Below are positions 1-7,783 of a DNA stretch of 11,296 nt, piece after piece. How positions within the stretch are numbered: position 1 is the stretch's first letter; each line of letters opens with the position of its first letter. The stretch spans positions 1 through 11,296 of the forward strand of contig CAKVAF010000023.1 in assembly GCA_934718785.1 (NCBI GenBank), written 5' to 3'. Source of the stretch: an uncultured Campylobacter sp. GTDB taxonomy: Bacteria; Campylobacterota; Campylobacteria; Campylobacterales; Campylobacteraceae. Both the position numbers and the translations under genes were made by a program. A model generated the notes under the pieces. That model ran no database searches, was not told the origin of the DNA, and saw only the letters and a program-made list of their open reading frames with translations.

Positions 1-372
1 AAACAGCACAAAAAGCGCGTAAGCAAGCAGCTTCAAAGCGGCAAAAAAGCAGGTGAAAATAAGCGTTTTTTGAGCTAGGTTTAAATCGTCATTTAGGGCA
101 TAAAATTTAATGTTTTTGCTAAAATCGGGTGTTTTTTTGATAAAAATTTGAAGCAGGGGTGCTTTAAAAGAGCTTTGACGCACTTTTGCTAGCTGAGTGA
201 TTTTCTTTTTATAGGCTAAAAAAGAACTTAAAATAATTAAAAAGCTTGCGAAAAATCCAAGCTCAAAACTTAAAAAGACATTCAAAAATGAAGCTTTAAT
301 CATAACACAGAGGCTTAAAAAAGCGATATTGCAAATAAGTAGGATATAAAAAAGCCTTGATTTTTCAAGCAT
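1..372 (-). CDS. Hypothetical integral membrane protein, C-terminus beyond the window
   Basis: An open frame of 124 codons starts at the ATG at 372-370 and reaches the window edge without a stop, so the C-terminus is missing. Three hydrophobic stretches, about residues 7-25, 29-54 and 103-124, look like membrane helices. The segment between the second and third (about 55-102) is Lys/Arg-rich at its start, which suggests it faces the cytoplasm. The start codon overlaps the end of the pabB-pabC fusion by 8 nt, as pabB overlaps xerH, so it is probably translated by coupling as the third gene of that operon. I do not recognise the family. From memory, the neighbour of pabB at this place in C. jejuni is pabA (glutamine amidotransferase); this protein shows no amidotransferase features. 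Confidence 0.75.
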   Translation of the reverse strand, partial: MLEKSRLFYILLICNIAFLSLCVMIKASFLNVFLSFELGFFASFLIILSSFLAYKKKITQLAKVRQSSFKAPLLQIFIKKTPDFSKNIKFYALNDDLNLAQKTLIFTCFFAALKLLAYALFVLF

Positions 373-2317
373 TTTGCGCTCTTTTGTTGATTATTTTTAT
401 AGGCTTTGTAGATTTTATATGAGCGTTAAAGTCTTGTAAAATCACGCTTTTTAGCCCACGAAGTGAGTTTAGCGAATAAATTTCACTCGCTTTTAAAAGC
501 GTGTCTTTGTCTAAATTTGCTTCTTTGATTACATTTAAATGAAGCAAAAATTGCCTATAAATTCCATTTAAAAGCCCGCATTCAAGGCTTGGAGTGAGAA
601 TTTCATCATCTATTTTTAAGGCTAAATTACTCCTTGAGCCCTCGCATAAAAGTTCTTGTTCATTTAAAAATGCCACTTCATAGCAAAGCCCTTTTTGCCA
701 AAGCTTTGAAGCCTTTTTAAATTTCGCTCTTTTTGAAGTTTTATGCGTGCTTAAATCATCCTTAAAAATTGGCTCAGAACTTAAAATTAGGGCATTGCTA
801 GGACTTTTTTGAAGCGCTGAAATTTCAAACTCAAAGGCGCCATTTTTATGTAAAATGAGCTTTAAAGCGTGGTTTTCATTTGAGATTTGTAAATTTTTTA
901 ATTCTTCTTTTTTAAGAAATTTCTCAAAATCAAACGCGTCTAAAAAGCTGTGAGAATGATTAAAAACTTTTTCATTGACCTTATTTAAACTCAAGCCTTG
1001 AAATTCATTGAAATTTCTTTTTTTACTTAAAATATCCTTAAAATTCTTTTTTAAATTCTCACATTTAAAATCAAGCTTTAAAGCCGAATTTATAAGCCTT
1101 TGCAAATGCTCTTTAAAAAATAAAATATGAGTATTTTTTAAAAGCATAGTCTCAAAAAGATAAAAATCATTTTTAGGCTTTAAGAACTTTGTTTTAAGCT
1201 TAAATTCCTCAAATTCATCCTTTCTTTTGCTTTCACTCACTAGCCCAGCGCCCACGCCATATCGATAAAAGCTCTCATTTTTTTCACGCCACAAGGTACG
1301 AATGGCGACATTGAAAATCGCTTCTTGCTTGTGCCAAAGCCCTATACTGCCACAATAAACGCCACGCTCACGCGCTTCAAGCTGACTAATCAGCTTCATC
1401 GTCTCAATCTTTGGCGCACCTGTTACCGAGCCACAGGGAAAAAGTGCTTTTAAAATATCAAGCATTTTAATGCCGTCTTTAAGCTCAGCTTCAATGTTTG
1501 AGACCATTTGATGAAGCGTTTTAAGGCTTTTGATTTCAAAAAGTTTATTAGCCTTTAGACTAAAGGGCTTTGCAAGCTTGCTCAAATCAGCCCTTAATAA
1601 ATCCACTATCATCACATTTTCGCTCAAATTTTTAGCATCCGTTTTCAAAAATTCTATGCTTTTTTGATTTTTCTTCTCATCTTTATAAGCTTTTATCGTG
1701 CCTTTCATCGGCTGAGTTTTTATCAAATTTTTATCTAAATAAAAAAACAATTCTGGCGAAAAGCACAAAATCTCGCCCCAGCTGTGTTTAATATAGGCTT
1801 TAAATTCAGCATTTTGACGCTTTAATAAAAAATTAAAAAGCAAAAAGGGCGAAATTTCACTTTTAAGCCTTAATTCTTGGCTTAAATTCACCTGATAGCT
1901 TTGACCCTTTTTAAGAGCGTTTTTAACAGCTTTGAAATTTACTTTAAATATCTTTTTATCAAGCTTTTGAATGAAATTTGCATGATAGTTTAAATGCTTG
2001 ATTTTTAAGGGCTTGAAAGTTATTTTTTTAGCAAAAACTTGCAGGATTAAAAAAGGCTTTGAGCTTGTAAAATCAGGGCTTTGAAAATATTTATAAATCT
2101 CATAATGAGAAATAAAAATACAAAAATATTTTTCTTTTAAAATTTCAGCTTGCGCTAAAATAGCCCTTAAATCGCTTAAATTAAAGCCGCAAAGCTCAAA
2201 TTTCAAATCATAATAAACAAAGTTTGCAAACACCGCGCAGGGTTTTTGAGCGCATTTCTCATCCCTATGATGATCAATTTTCTCATCAAAGCTCGAATTT
2301 ACAAGGCTTTTATTCAT
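365..2317 (-). CDS. pabB: Fused aminodeoxychorismate synthase component I / aminodeoxychorismate lyase (PabB-PabC)
   Basis: A 650-residue two-domain enzyme for p-aminobenzoate, the folate precursor. The PabB half (about 1-380) aminates chorismate using ammonia from a separate PabA. It shows the chorismate-binding motifs: PMKGT at 203-207, whose Lys205 marks PabB rather than TrpE (which has Ala there), VDLLRAD at 238-244, and PCGSVTGAPK at 294-303. The PabC half (about 384-650) is a class IV PLP aminotransferase-fold lyase that releases p-aminobenzoate and pyruvate. It has HKT at 525-527 with Lys526 as the likely PLP lysine, EGSRSNL at 559-565 and CGLLNGI at 580-586. The ATG lies inside the end of xerH (8-nt overlap), and the stop overlaps the next gene in the same way. 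No pabA is seen in the window, so the amidotransferase must be encoded elsewhere. Confidence 0.93.
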   Translation of the reverse strand: MNKSLVNSSFDEKIDHHRDEKCAQKPCAVFANFVYYDLKFELCGFNLSDLRAILAQAEILKEKYFCIFISHYEIYKYFQSPDFTSSKPFLILQVFAKKITFKPLKIKHLNYHANFIQKLDKKIFKVNFKAVKNALKKGQSYQVNLSQELRLKSEISPFLLFNFLLKRQNAEFKAYIKHSWGEILCFSPELFFYLDKNLIKTQPMKGTIKAYKDEKKNQKSIEFLKTDAKNLSENVMIVDLLRADLSKLAKPFSLKANKLFEIKSLKTLHQMVSNIEAELKDGIKMLDILKALFPCGSVTGAPKIETMKLISQLEARERGVYCGSIGLWHKQEAIFNVAIRTLWREKNESFYRYGVGAGLVSESKRKDEFEEFKLKTKFLKPKNDFYLFETMLLKNTHILFFKEHLQRLINSALKLDFKCENLKKNFKDILSKKRNFNEFQGLSLNKVNEKVFNHSHSFLDAFDFEKFLKKEELKNLQISNENHALKLILHKNGAFEFEISALQKSPSNALILSSEPIFKDDLSTHKTSKRAKFKKASKLWQKGLCYEVAFLNEQELLCEGSRSNLALKIDDEILTPSLECGLLNGIYRQFLLHLNVIKEANLDKDTLLKASEIYSLNSLRGLKSVILQDFNAHIKSTKPIKIINKRAQNA

Positions 2318-3392
2318 CTTGCGCCCCGTCTTTTTGGCTCACTTCCTTAGCCACTTCAGCCGCAAGCTTGAGTTTTTCATTATCAAAATGCGTGTAAATG
2401 CGCGAAGTCTGCAAACTCGCGTGTCCTAGGGCTTCTTGCACCAGGACAAGATCTTTTTGCTTTTTGTAAAGTAGGGTGGCAAAGGTGTGGCGCAGCATAT
2501 GCGCGCCGTTTTTTTGCTTGCGAATGCCTGCTTTGAAAAGGATTTGCTCGACGATGCGCGAGACATAGGCTTGGGTTAGGGGTGTGCCTTTTTTGTTGGT
2601 AAAGAGCAAATTTTCTTTGCTTGAGTAGTTTATAGGCATAGTTTTTAAAAGTGTGTCAATGAGCTCTTTTTTGACCATGACGACACGGTATTTATTGCCT
2701 TTGGCGCGAATTCTTATAATATAAAGATCGTTTTCTTCGTTGATATCTTTAAGCTTGATATTGATGGCTTCGCTGACACGAATACCTGTAAAAATGATGA
2801 TTTTAATGATGAGTTTGTTGCGCGTGGTGTTGTTTTTAAAGTCTGCATTATCCACTGCATCAAGGAATTTTTTAATTTCTTCTTCGCTCATAAACTCAGG
2901 CAGCTTCGCGCCCTTAAAGCCACTTAAGCCTGCCCAGTTTTTAAGGCTGATATCATAAAGGTGTGTTTTGCCTTCTTCTTCGTTTTGTTTATCCAAAAAG
3001 TCAAAAAAATTCATCATCGCAATGCGGTAATTTTTCTTACTCGCATCAGATAGCGATCCAGTAATGCTTGCAAGGATTTCTGTTACCATCACTTCATCAA
3101 TTTGCTTCATCGAGTAAAGTTTATACATCATCAAGTATTCATAGAGCTTTTTTAGGGGATTAAAATAAGTATTTACACCTGTAAGTCCTGCGTTTCTAGC
3201 CTTTTTAACGAGAGCGTCAAGCTCTTCGATGTGACGCACGCCCCGAGTCAGCCCATAATTGACTTCAACTAAAGCTTGAGAATTTCTAAGCTCCTTATTT
3301 GAAAGCGTGCTGAGTTTAAATTTCACATAACGACAAAGCCAAAAAAGCAAAGAAAGATTAAAATTATCTTCGCAATCTAGCGGAACTTTCAT
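2310..3392 (-). CDS. xerH: XerH-type tyrosine recombinase for chromosome dimer resolution
   Basis: A 360-residue tyrosine recombinase. All six catalytic residues are visible: Arg205 (in TGIRVSE), Lys231 (AKGNK), His298 and Arg301 (AHMLRHTFA), His324 (ALGHAS) and nucleophile Tyr333 (RIYTH). Residues about 40-155 form the helical core-binding (SAM-like) domain and about 165-345 the catalytic domain. The length and the N-terminal extension of some 40 residues fit XerH, the single Xer protein of Campylobacter and Helicobacter, which acts with FtsK at difH to resolve chromosome dimers. An AAGGA site sits 7 nt before the ATG. It is the first gene of the minus-strand operon and is divergent from rpsL. 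Its position beside housekeeping genes and its close match to the cellular Xer type argue against a phage or island integrase. Confidence 0.93.
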   Translation of the reverse strand: MKVPLDCEDNFNLSLLFWLCRYVKFKLSTLSNKELRNSQALVEVNYGLTRGVRHIEELDALVKKARNAGLTGVNTYFNPLKKLYEYLMMYKLYSMKQIDEVMVTEILASITGSLSDASKKNYRIAMMNFFDFLDKQNEEEGKTHLYDISLKNWAGLSGFKGAKLPEFMSEEEIKKFLDAVDNADFKNNTTRNKLIIKIIIFTGIRVSEAINIKLKDINEENDLYIIRIRAKGNKYRVVMVKKELIDTLLKTMPINYSSKENLLFTNKKGTPLTQAYVSRIVEQILFKAGIRKQKNGAHMLRHTFATLLYKKQKDLVLVQEALGHASLQTSRIYTHFDNEKLKLAAEVAKEVSQKDGAQDE

Positions 3393-3591
3393 CCATTTAT
3401 CCTTAAGTTTAAAAGCGTATTTTAAGATAAAATTTATAAAAAAAGGCTTTATTTTAATAAAATTTTAAGAAAATTTCACAAACAAAGTGATAATTTTTAA
3501 ATCAAAGCGCGAATTTTACTTAGCTTTAAACAAACTTTCAGCTAAATTTCATTAAAATGGCAAGTTTATTTTATTGATGAAAGGAAATGAA
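3393..3591. promoter_or_regulatory. Divergent xerH / rpsL promoter region
   Basis: A very AT-rich 199-nt spacer between the divergent xerH and rpsL starts. For rpsL the best -10 box is TAAAAT at 3553-3558, preceded by T-rich blocks as in Campylobacter sigma-70 promoters; this gives a leader of roughly 27 nt. For xerH, TATAAA- and TTAAAAT-like boxes occur on the minus strand at about 3420-3440. A TTAGCT/AGCTAA inverted repeat spans 3520-3545. Exact transcription starts cannot be fixed from sequence alone. Confidence 0.55.
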
Positions 3592-3987
3592 GTGCCAACC
3601 ATAAATCAATTGGTTCGTAAAGAGCGCAAAAAGGTGTTAGAAAAGTCTAAATCGCCTGCGCTTAAAAATTGCCCACAAAGGCGTGGCGTTTGCACTAGAG
3701 TTTATACCACAACTCCTAAAAAGCCAAACTCAGCCTTGAGAAAAGTTGCCAAAGTAAGACTTACTAGTGGCTTTGAAGTTATTAGCTACATCGGTGGCGA
3801 AGGACACAATCTACAAGAACACAGCATCGTGCTAGTGCGCGGCGGGCGTGTGAAAGACTTACCGGGTGTGAAATATCACATTGTCCGGGGTGCGCTTGAT
3901 ACTGCTGGCGTTGCAAAAAGAACAGTTTCACGCTCTAAATACGGAGCTAAAAAGCCTAAAGCAGGTGCAGCAAGCGATAAAAAATAA
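3592..3987 (+). CDS. rpsL: 30S ribosomal protein S12
   Basis: A 131-residue S12 protein of the decoding centre of the small subunit. The GTG at 3592 is chosen as start because it gives the conserved N-terminus [10 protein letters not shown] and has AAGGA at 3581-3585, 6 nt upstream. The in-frame ATG at 3577 would add five residues not found in S12 and would place the ribosome binding site inside the gene. Family landmarks are [18 protein letters not shown] (about 34-51) and [13 protein letters not shown] (84-96). Lys43 and Lys88, the positions altered in streptomycin-resistant mutants, are wild type. Asp89 is the residue that RimO methylthiolates in many bacteria. It is the first gene of the str operon; rpsG follows after a 138-nt spacer. 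Confidence 0.97.
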   Translation: MPTINQLVRKERKKVLEKSKSPALKNCPQRRGVCTRVYTTTPKKPNSALRKVAKVRLTSGFEVISYIGGEGHNLQEHSIVLVRGGRVKDLPGVKYHIVRGALDTAGVAKRTVSRSKYGAKKPKAGAASDKK

Positions 3988-4040
3988 GCTTTAAATTTGA
4001 TTAAATTTTAATGTAAATTTAAAAATTTAAGAGCTTAGTT

Positions 4041-4596
<556 letters not shown>

Positions 4597-4608
4597 AAAG
4601 GAGATTAC

Positions 4609-6684
4609 ATGTCAAGAACAACGCCTTTAAAAAAGGTTAGAAATATAGGTATCGCAGCGCACATTGACGCGGGCAAGACGACGACGAGTGAGAGAATTTT
4701 ATTTTTCACAGGTATGAGCCATAAAATCGGCGAAGTACATGATGGGGCTGCCACTATGGACTGGATGGAGCAAGAAAAAGAGCGTGGTATTACCATCACT
4801 TCAGCGGCTACTACTTGCTTTTGGAAAGGCTTTCAAGTCAATTTGATTGACACTCCGGGACACGTGGATTTTACTATTGAAGTTGAGCGCTCAATGCGCG
4901 TTTTAGACGGCGCCGTGGCGGTGTTTTGCTCAGTTGGCGGGGTGCAGCCTCAAAGTGAGACTGTATGGAGACAGGCTAATAAATATGGCGTGCCAAGAAT
5001 CGTTTTTGTCAATAAAATGGACAGAATAGGCGCAAATTTTTACAATGTCGAAGAGCAAATTAAAAACCGCTTGAAAGCAAACGCTGTGCCTATTCAAATT
5101 CCTATCGGTGCTGAGGATGATTTTAAGGGCGTGATTGATTTAGTATCGATGAAAGCGCTTGTGTGGGAGGATGATACGAAGCCAACGAATTATGTGGAGC
5201 GTGAAATTCCAGCCGAGCTTAAAGAAAAGGTTGAAGAATACCGCACAAAGATGATTGAAGCCGTTTCAGAAACTAGCGATGCCTTAATGGAAAAATATCT
5301 TGCAGGCGAAGAATTAAGCGAAGAAGAAATAAAAGAGGGTCTAAAAGCAGGGTGCTTGAGCCTTAGCCTCGTGCCTATGCTTTGTGGTACAGCCTTTAAA
5401 AACAAGGGCGTTCAGCCACTTTTAGACGCTGTAGTAGCCTATTTACCAGCTCCTGATGAAGTGGCAAATATAAAAGGCGAGTATGAGGACGGCAAAGAAG
5501 CAGAAGTAAAATCCACAGATGATGGCGAATTTGCAGGGCTTGCTTTTAAGATAATGACCGATCCTTTCGTGGGTCAGCTTACTTTCGTGCGCGTGTATCG
5601 TGGCAGCTTAGAAAGTGGCTCTTATGCTTATAATTCGACTAAGGATAAGAAAGAAAGAATAGGGCGCTTGCTTAAAATGCACTCTAATAAAAGAGAAGAA
5701 ATTAAAGTGCTTTATGCAGGCGAAATCGGTGCTGTAGTGGGGCTTAAGGACACTTTGACAGGAGATACTTTAGCCAGTGAAAAGGATAGGGTGATTTTAG
5801 AGAGAATGGACTTTCCAGATCCAGTTATCAGCGTAGCAGTAGAGCCAAAAACTAAAGCCGATCAAGAAAAAATGTCTATCGCTCTTTCAAGGTTAGCCCA
5901 AGAAGATCCAAGCTTTAGGGTAAATACCGATGAAGAAAGCGGACAAACCATCATTTCAGGTATGGGCGAACTGCACCTTGAAATTATCGTCGATAGAATG
6001 CTGCGTGAATTTAAGGTCGAAGCTGAAGTGGGACAACCACAAGTTGCCTACCGTGAAACGATAAGAAAAAGCGTGGAACAAGAGTATAAATACGCTAAGC
6101 AATCGGGCGGACGCGGTCAATACGGCCATGTTTTCCTACGCCTTGAGCCTTTAGAGCCGGGCTCTGGTTATGAATTTGTTAATGACATTAAAGGCGGGGT
6201 GGTGCCAAAAGAGTATATCCCAGCGGTCGATAAGGGCATACAAGAAGCCTTACAAAACGGTGTTTTAGCAGGCTATCCGGTAGAAGATGTCAAGGTAACG
6301 CTATATGATGGAAGCTATCACGAGGTGGATTCATCAGAAATGGCCTTTAAGCTAGCTGCTTCAATGGGCTTTAAAGAAGGCGCTAGAAAGGCTGGGGCTG
6401 TGATACTTGAGCCTATGATGAAGGTCGAAGTTGAAACGCCTGAGGAATATATGGGCGATGTGATAGGGGATTTAAACAAGCGCCGCGGGCATGTCAATTC
6501 TATGGATGAGCGCGGAGGTAATAAAATCATCACTGCATTTTGTCCTTTGGCCGAGATGTTTGGCTATTCTACAGATTTAAGAAGTCAAACTCAGGGGCGC
6601 GCAACTTATTCTATGGAGTTTGATCATTATGATGAAGTGCCTAAAAATGTCAGCGAAGAAATCATTAAAAAACGCAACGGCTAA
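4609..6684 (+). CDS. fusA: Elongation factor G
   Basis: A full-length 691-residue EF-G, the GTPase that moves tRNA and mRNA through the ribosome and helps RRF recycle it. GTPase motifs are in order: AHIDAGKT (P-loop, 17-24), RGITITSAA (switch I, 59-67), DTPGH (81-85), NKMD (135-138) and CGTAFKN (259-265). Domains II to V follow, with the domain IV segment around GGRGQYGHV and the C-terminal [10 protein letters not shown] typical of bacterial EF-G. AAGGAG lies 6 nt before the ATG. The tuf gene, next in E. coli str operons, is not here; a strong terminator follows at 6698. No obvious truncation, and no feature of the TetM/FusB-type resistance proteins. Confidence 0.98.
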   Translation: MSRTTPLKKVRNIGIAAHIDAGKTTTSERILFFTGMSHKIGEVHDGAATMDWMEQEKERGITITSAATTCFWKGFQVNLIDTPGHVDFTIEVERSMRVLDGAVAVFCSVGGVQPQSETVWRQANKYGVPRIVFVNKMDRIGANFYNVEEQIKNRLKANAVPIQIPIGAEDDFKGVIDLVSMKALVWEDDTKPTNYVEREIPAELKEKVEEYRTKMIEAVSETSDALMEKYLAGEELSEEEIKEGLKAGCLSLSLVPMLCGTAFKNKGVQPLLDAVVAYLPAPDEVANIKGEYEDGKEAEVKSTDDGEFAGLAFKIMTDPFVGQLTFVRVYRGSLESGSYAYNSTKDKKERIGRLLKMHSNKREEIKVLYAGEIGAVVGLKDTLTGDTLASEKDRVILERMDFPDPVISVAVEPKTKADQEKMSIALSRLAQEDPSFRVNTDEESGQTIISGMGELHLEIIVDRMLREFKVEAEVGQPQVAYRETIRKSVEQEYKYAKQSGGRGQYGHVFLRLEPLEPGSGYEFVNDIKGGVVPKEYIPAVDKGIQEALQNGVLAGYPVEDVKVTLYDGSYHEVDSSEMAFKLAASMGFKEGARKAGAVILEPMMKVEVETPEEYMGDVIGDLNKRRGHVNSMDERGGNKIITAFCPLAEMFGYSTDLRSQTQGRATYSMEFDHYDEVPKNVSEEIIKKRNG

Positions 6685-6697
6685 TTAGCCCTTTTAT

Positions 6698-6731
6698 AAA
6701 GCAAAGTGGATGAATATCTACTTTGCTTTTT
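6698..6731 (+). terminator. Intrinsic terminator of the str operon
   Basis: A 14-bp stem (6698-6711 with 6716-6729; one G-U pair) closes a 4-nt GAAT loop and runs into five T residues at 6727-6731. It begins 13 nt after the fusA stop. The stem is long and nearly perfect, so it should end rpsL-rpsG-fusA transcription efficiently. Confidence 0.88.
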
Positions 6732-6742
6732 AGGATTTTAAA

Positions 6743-6830
6743 ATGCAAAAATGTCTTTTTTTACTCGCTTTTTTTTCTCTCAAATTTAGTGGCAAATAAA
6801 TGTGAAAATAAATTAAATCTTCTAAAATAG
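6743..6830 (+). pseudogene. Remnant of a small exported-protein gene, frameshifted at a T8 tract
   Basis: ATG at 6743 opens a hydrophobic signal-peptide-like stretch, MQKCLFLLAFF, but the frame stops after 18 codons. A run of eight T (6769-6776) lies in the hydrophobic core. Reading it as seven T gives a fuller signal peptide with an LVA cleavage-like end followed by NKCENKLNLLK, then TAG at 6828. From memory, C. jejuni has a small exported protein gene (Cj0494) directly after fusA; this looks like the decayed 5' part of such a gene. Nothing recognisable continues after 6830. An alternative is chance coding-like sequence, as the stretch is short. Confidence 0.4.
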
Positions 6831-6960
6831 GGCGTTTGTTAAGAATTAAAATTGAGATTAAAGAGAGATATTAAATATTTTATTTTTACGATTTAGTTTA
6901 AAGTCTTGGATATTAAGTTTAAATTAAATATTTAAAATTTACAAGCAAAAATTAAATTTT
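6831..6960 (+). promoter_or_regulatory. AT-rich spacer with probable tRNA-Arg promoter
   Basis: No ORF of note in either strand. TAAAAT at 6933-6938 lies 22 nt before the tRNA and could serve as a sigma-70 -10 box, giving a short 5' leader removed by RNase P. Other AT-rich boxes nearby are equally possible, so the promoter call is weak. Confidence 0.3.
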
Positions 6961-7037
6961 GTCCTTGTAGCTCAGCAGGATAGAGCGCAAAATTCCTAAT
7001 TTTGAGGCCGTGAGTTCGAATCTCGCCAAGGACACCA
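6961..7037 (+). tRNA. tRNA-Arg (anticodon CCU)
   Basis: A complete cloverleaf can be folded by eye. The acceptor arm is 6961-6967 with 7027-7033 (7 of 7 pairs), the D stem GCTC/GAGC, and the anticodon stem CAAAA/TTTTG with loop TTCCTAA. The anticodon CCT at 6995-6997 reads AGG arginine codons. The T arm carries TTCGAAT. The discriminator base is A at 7034 and the CCA end is encoded at 7035-7037. Arginine tRNA genes are common integration sites for islands, including elements in some C. jejuni strains (from memory). The gene itself is intact and no second copy of its 3' end is seen in the window. Confidence 0.97.
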
Positions 7038-7068
7038 TTTAAAAGGTTAAGATATAAAAAATTTATCT

Positions 7069-7085
7069 ATAAAATACTATTTTAT
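7069..7085. terminator. Weak bidirectional hairpin between tRNA-Arg and the convergent regulator gene
   Basis: ATAAAAT and ATTTTAT form a perfect 7-bp AT-only stem with a 3-nt loop, between the end of the tRNA gene and the stop of the convergent xre-like gene. On the plus strand it is followed by T-rich sequence at 7091-7102. It could end transcription from both sides, but AT-only stems are weak. Confidence 0.3.
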
Positions 7086-7093
7086 TCAAATTT

Positions 7094-7369
7094 TTATTTT
7101 TTAGAACTCTTAAATTCTATACATTCTTTCTTATTTGGCAAAAGTTCGTTAAAATCAAGCTCAAAAGCCTTAGCTATAGTGTAAATATGATGTAAATTAT
7201 AATTAACGCCATGTTTTCTAGTTTCAATCTTAGCTATATAATTGGGCGATTTATGCCCCAAAATAAGGGCTAAGTCGAGTTGTGAAATTTTCCTTTCTTT
7301 TCGAATCTTTTTTATTTTTGCCACGACAGCGTCTAAAAATTCATCTTCAGTGATTTGCAAAACACACAC
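7094..7369 (-). CDS. Xre-family helix-turn-helix transcriptional regulator
   Basis: A 91-residue protein with one Cro/C1-type helix-turn-helix domain covering about residues 15-76. The core is SQLDLALILGHKSPNYIAKIE at about 29-49, followed by the usual fourth and fifth helices ending in FNELLP. A short charged tail rich in Lys follows. No second domain for ligand binding or cleavage is seen. The start used is GTG at 7369-7367; the ribosome site before it is poor (AGG only), and an in-frame TTG four codons in is an alternative. It is divergent from the acyl carrier protein gene, and near-identical repeats lie next to both starts. It is therefore the likely local repressor of both itself and the cluster to its right (inference). 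Confidence 0.85.
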   Translation of the reverse strand: MCVLQITEDEFLDAVVAKIKKIRKERKISQLDLALILGHKSPNYIAKIETRKHGVNYNLHHIYTIAKAFELDFNELLPNKKECIEFKSSKK

Positions 7370-7370
7370 C

Positions 7371-7436
7371 TATAAGTTTTTATTAAATTTAACTAGCAAA
7401 TTTTAATTTTTTCAAACACTTATAAGTGTTTATTAA
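7371..7436. promoter_or_regulatory. Candidate operators: 16-bp direct repeats, one inside a perfect 18-bp palindrome
   Basis: TATAAGTTTTTATTAA at 7371-7386 and TATAAGTGTTTATTAA at 7421-7436 differ at one of 16 positions and start 50 bp apart, close to five helical turns. The right copy lies in a perfect 18-bp palindrome, AAACACTTATAAGTGTTT (7414-7431). The left copy has only a degenerate second half and abuts the regulator start codon. The palindrome overlaps the expected -35 region of the acyl carrier protein promoter. Binding by the neighbouring Xre protein is inferred from position and symmetry. Confidence 0.6.
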
Positions 7437-7479
7437 GCAGTAAAAAGATATGATTTCAATTTAAATCACATTACAAGGA
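7426..7479 (+). promoter_or_regulatory. Promoter and ribosome binding site of the acyl carrier protein cluster
   Basis: TATGAT at 7449-7454 is a good -10 box, with transcription expected from about 7461. The -35 region, poorly conserved in Campylobacter, falls at about 7426-7431 on the palindrome's right arm. AAGGA at 7475-7479 lies 7 nt before the ATG at 7487. Confidence 0.5.
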
Positions 7480-7486
7480 TAGCCAA

Positions 7487-7783
7487 ATGCAAGAAAAAAT
7501 CCAAAATCTTATCATCACGCACTTAAAAAACTCGGCAAAAGATTATGAAATCATTGAGTTTGAAAATGCAAATGCAGATACAAAACTTTACAGCGGCTTA
7601 GATGGCAATCTTGATTCTCTAGGGCTTGTGAGCTTAGTGGCTGATTTAGAAGAACTTTTAAGTAAAGAATTTGATAAAGAAATCATCCTAGCCGATGAAA
7701 AGATGATGAGTTCTAAAAACTCACCTTTCAAGGATGTTAAAACCCTTGCTGCTTATATCGAAAAAGTCCTAGAAAATGAATAA
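7487..7783 (+). CDS. Stand-alone acyl carrier protein
   Basis: A 98-residue acidic protein of the acyl carrier fold. The motif LDSLGLVSLV at about 42-51 contains Ser44, the expected attachment point for 4'-phosphopantetheine. The helix after it and the C-terminal FKDVKTLAAYIEKVL match the fold. It is about 20 residues longer than the fatty-acid AcpP, with an insert around 66-82. This marks it as a dedicated carrier of the type found in surface-polysaccharide and flagellin-modification loci rather than housekeeping AcpP. Its gene heads the cluster, and its last codons overlap the reductase start by 8 nt, so the two are made together. In C. jejuni a carrier protein and ligase pair (Cj1307/Cj1308, from memory) sits in the flagellin glycosylation region, a possible parallel. 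The acyl cargo is unknown. Confidence 0.9.
   Translation: MQEKIQNLIITHLKNSAKDYEIIEFENANADTKLYSGLDGNLDSLGLVSLVADLEELLSKEFDKEIILADEKMMSSKNSPFKDVKTLAAYIEKVLENE

Noticed and set aside
3574..3591. Upstream extension of rpsL from TTG 3574 or ATG 3577
   Set aside because: The AAGGA site at 3581-3585 and the conserved MPTINQL start both point to GTG 3592.
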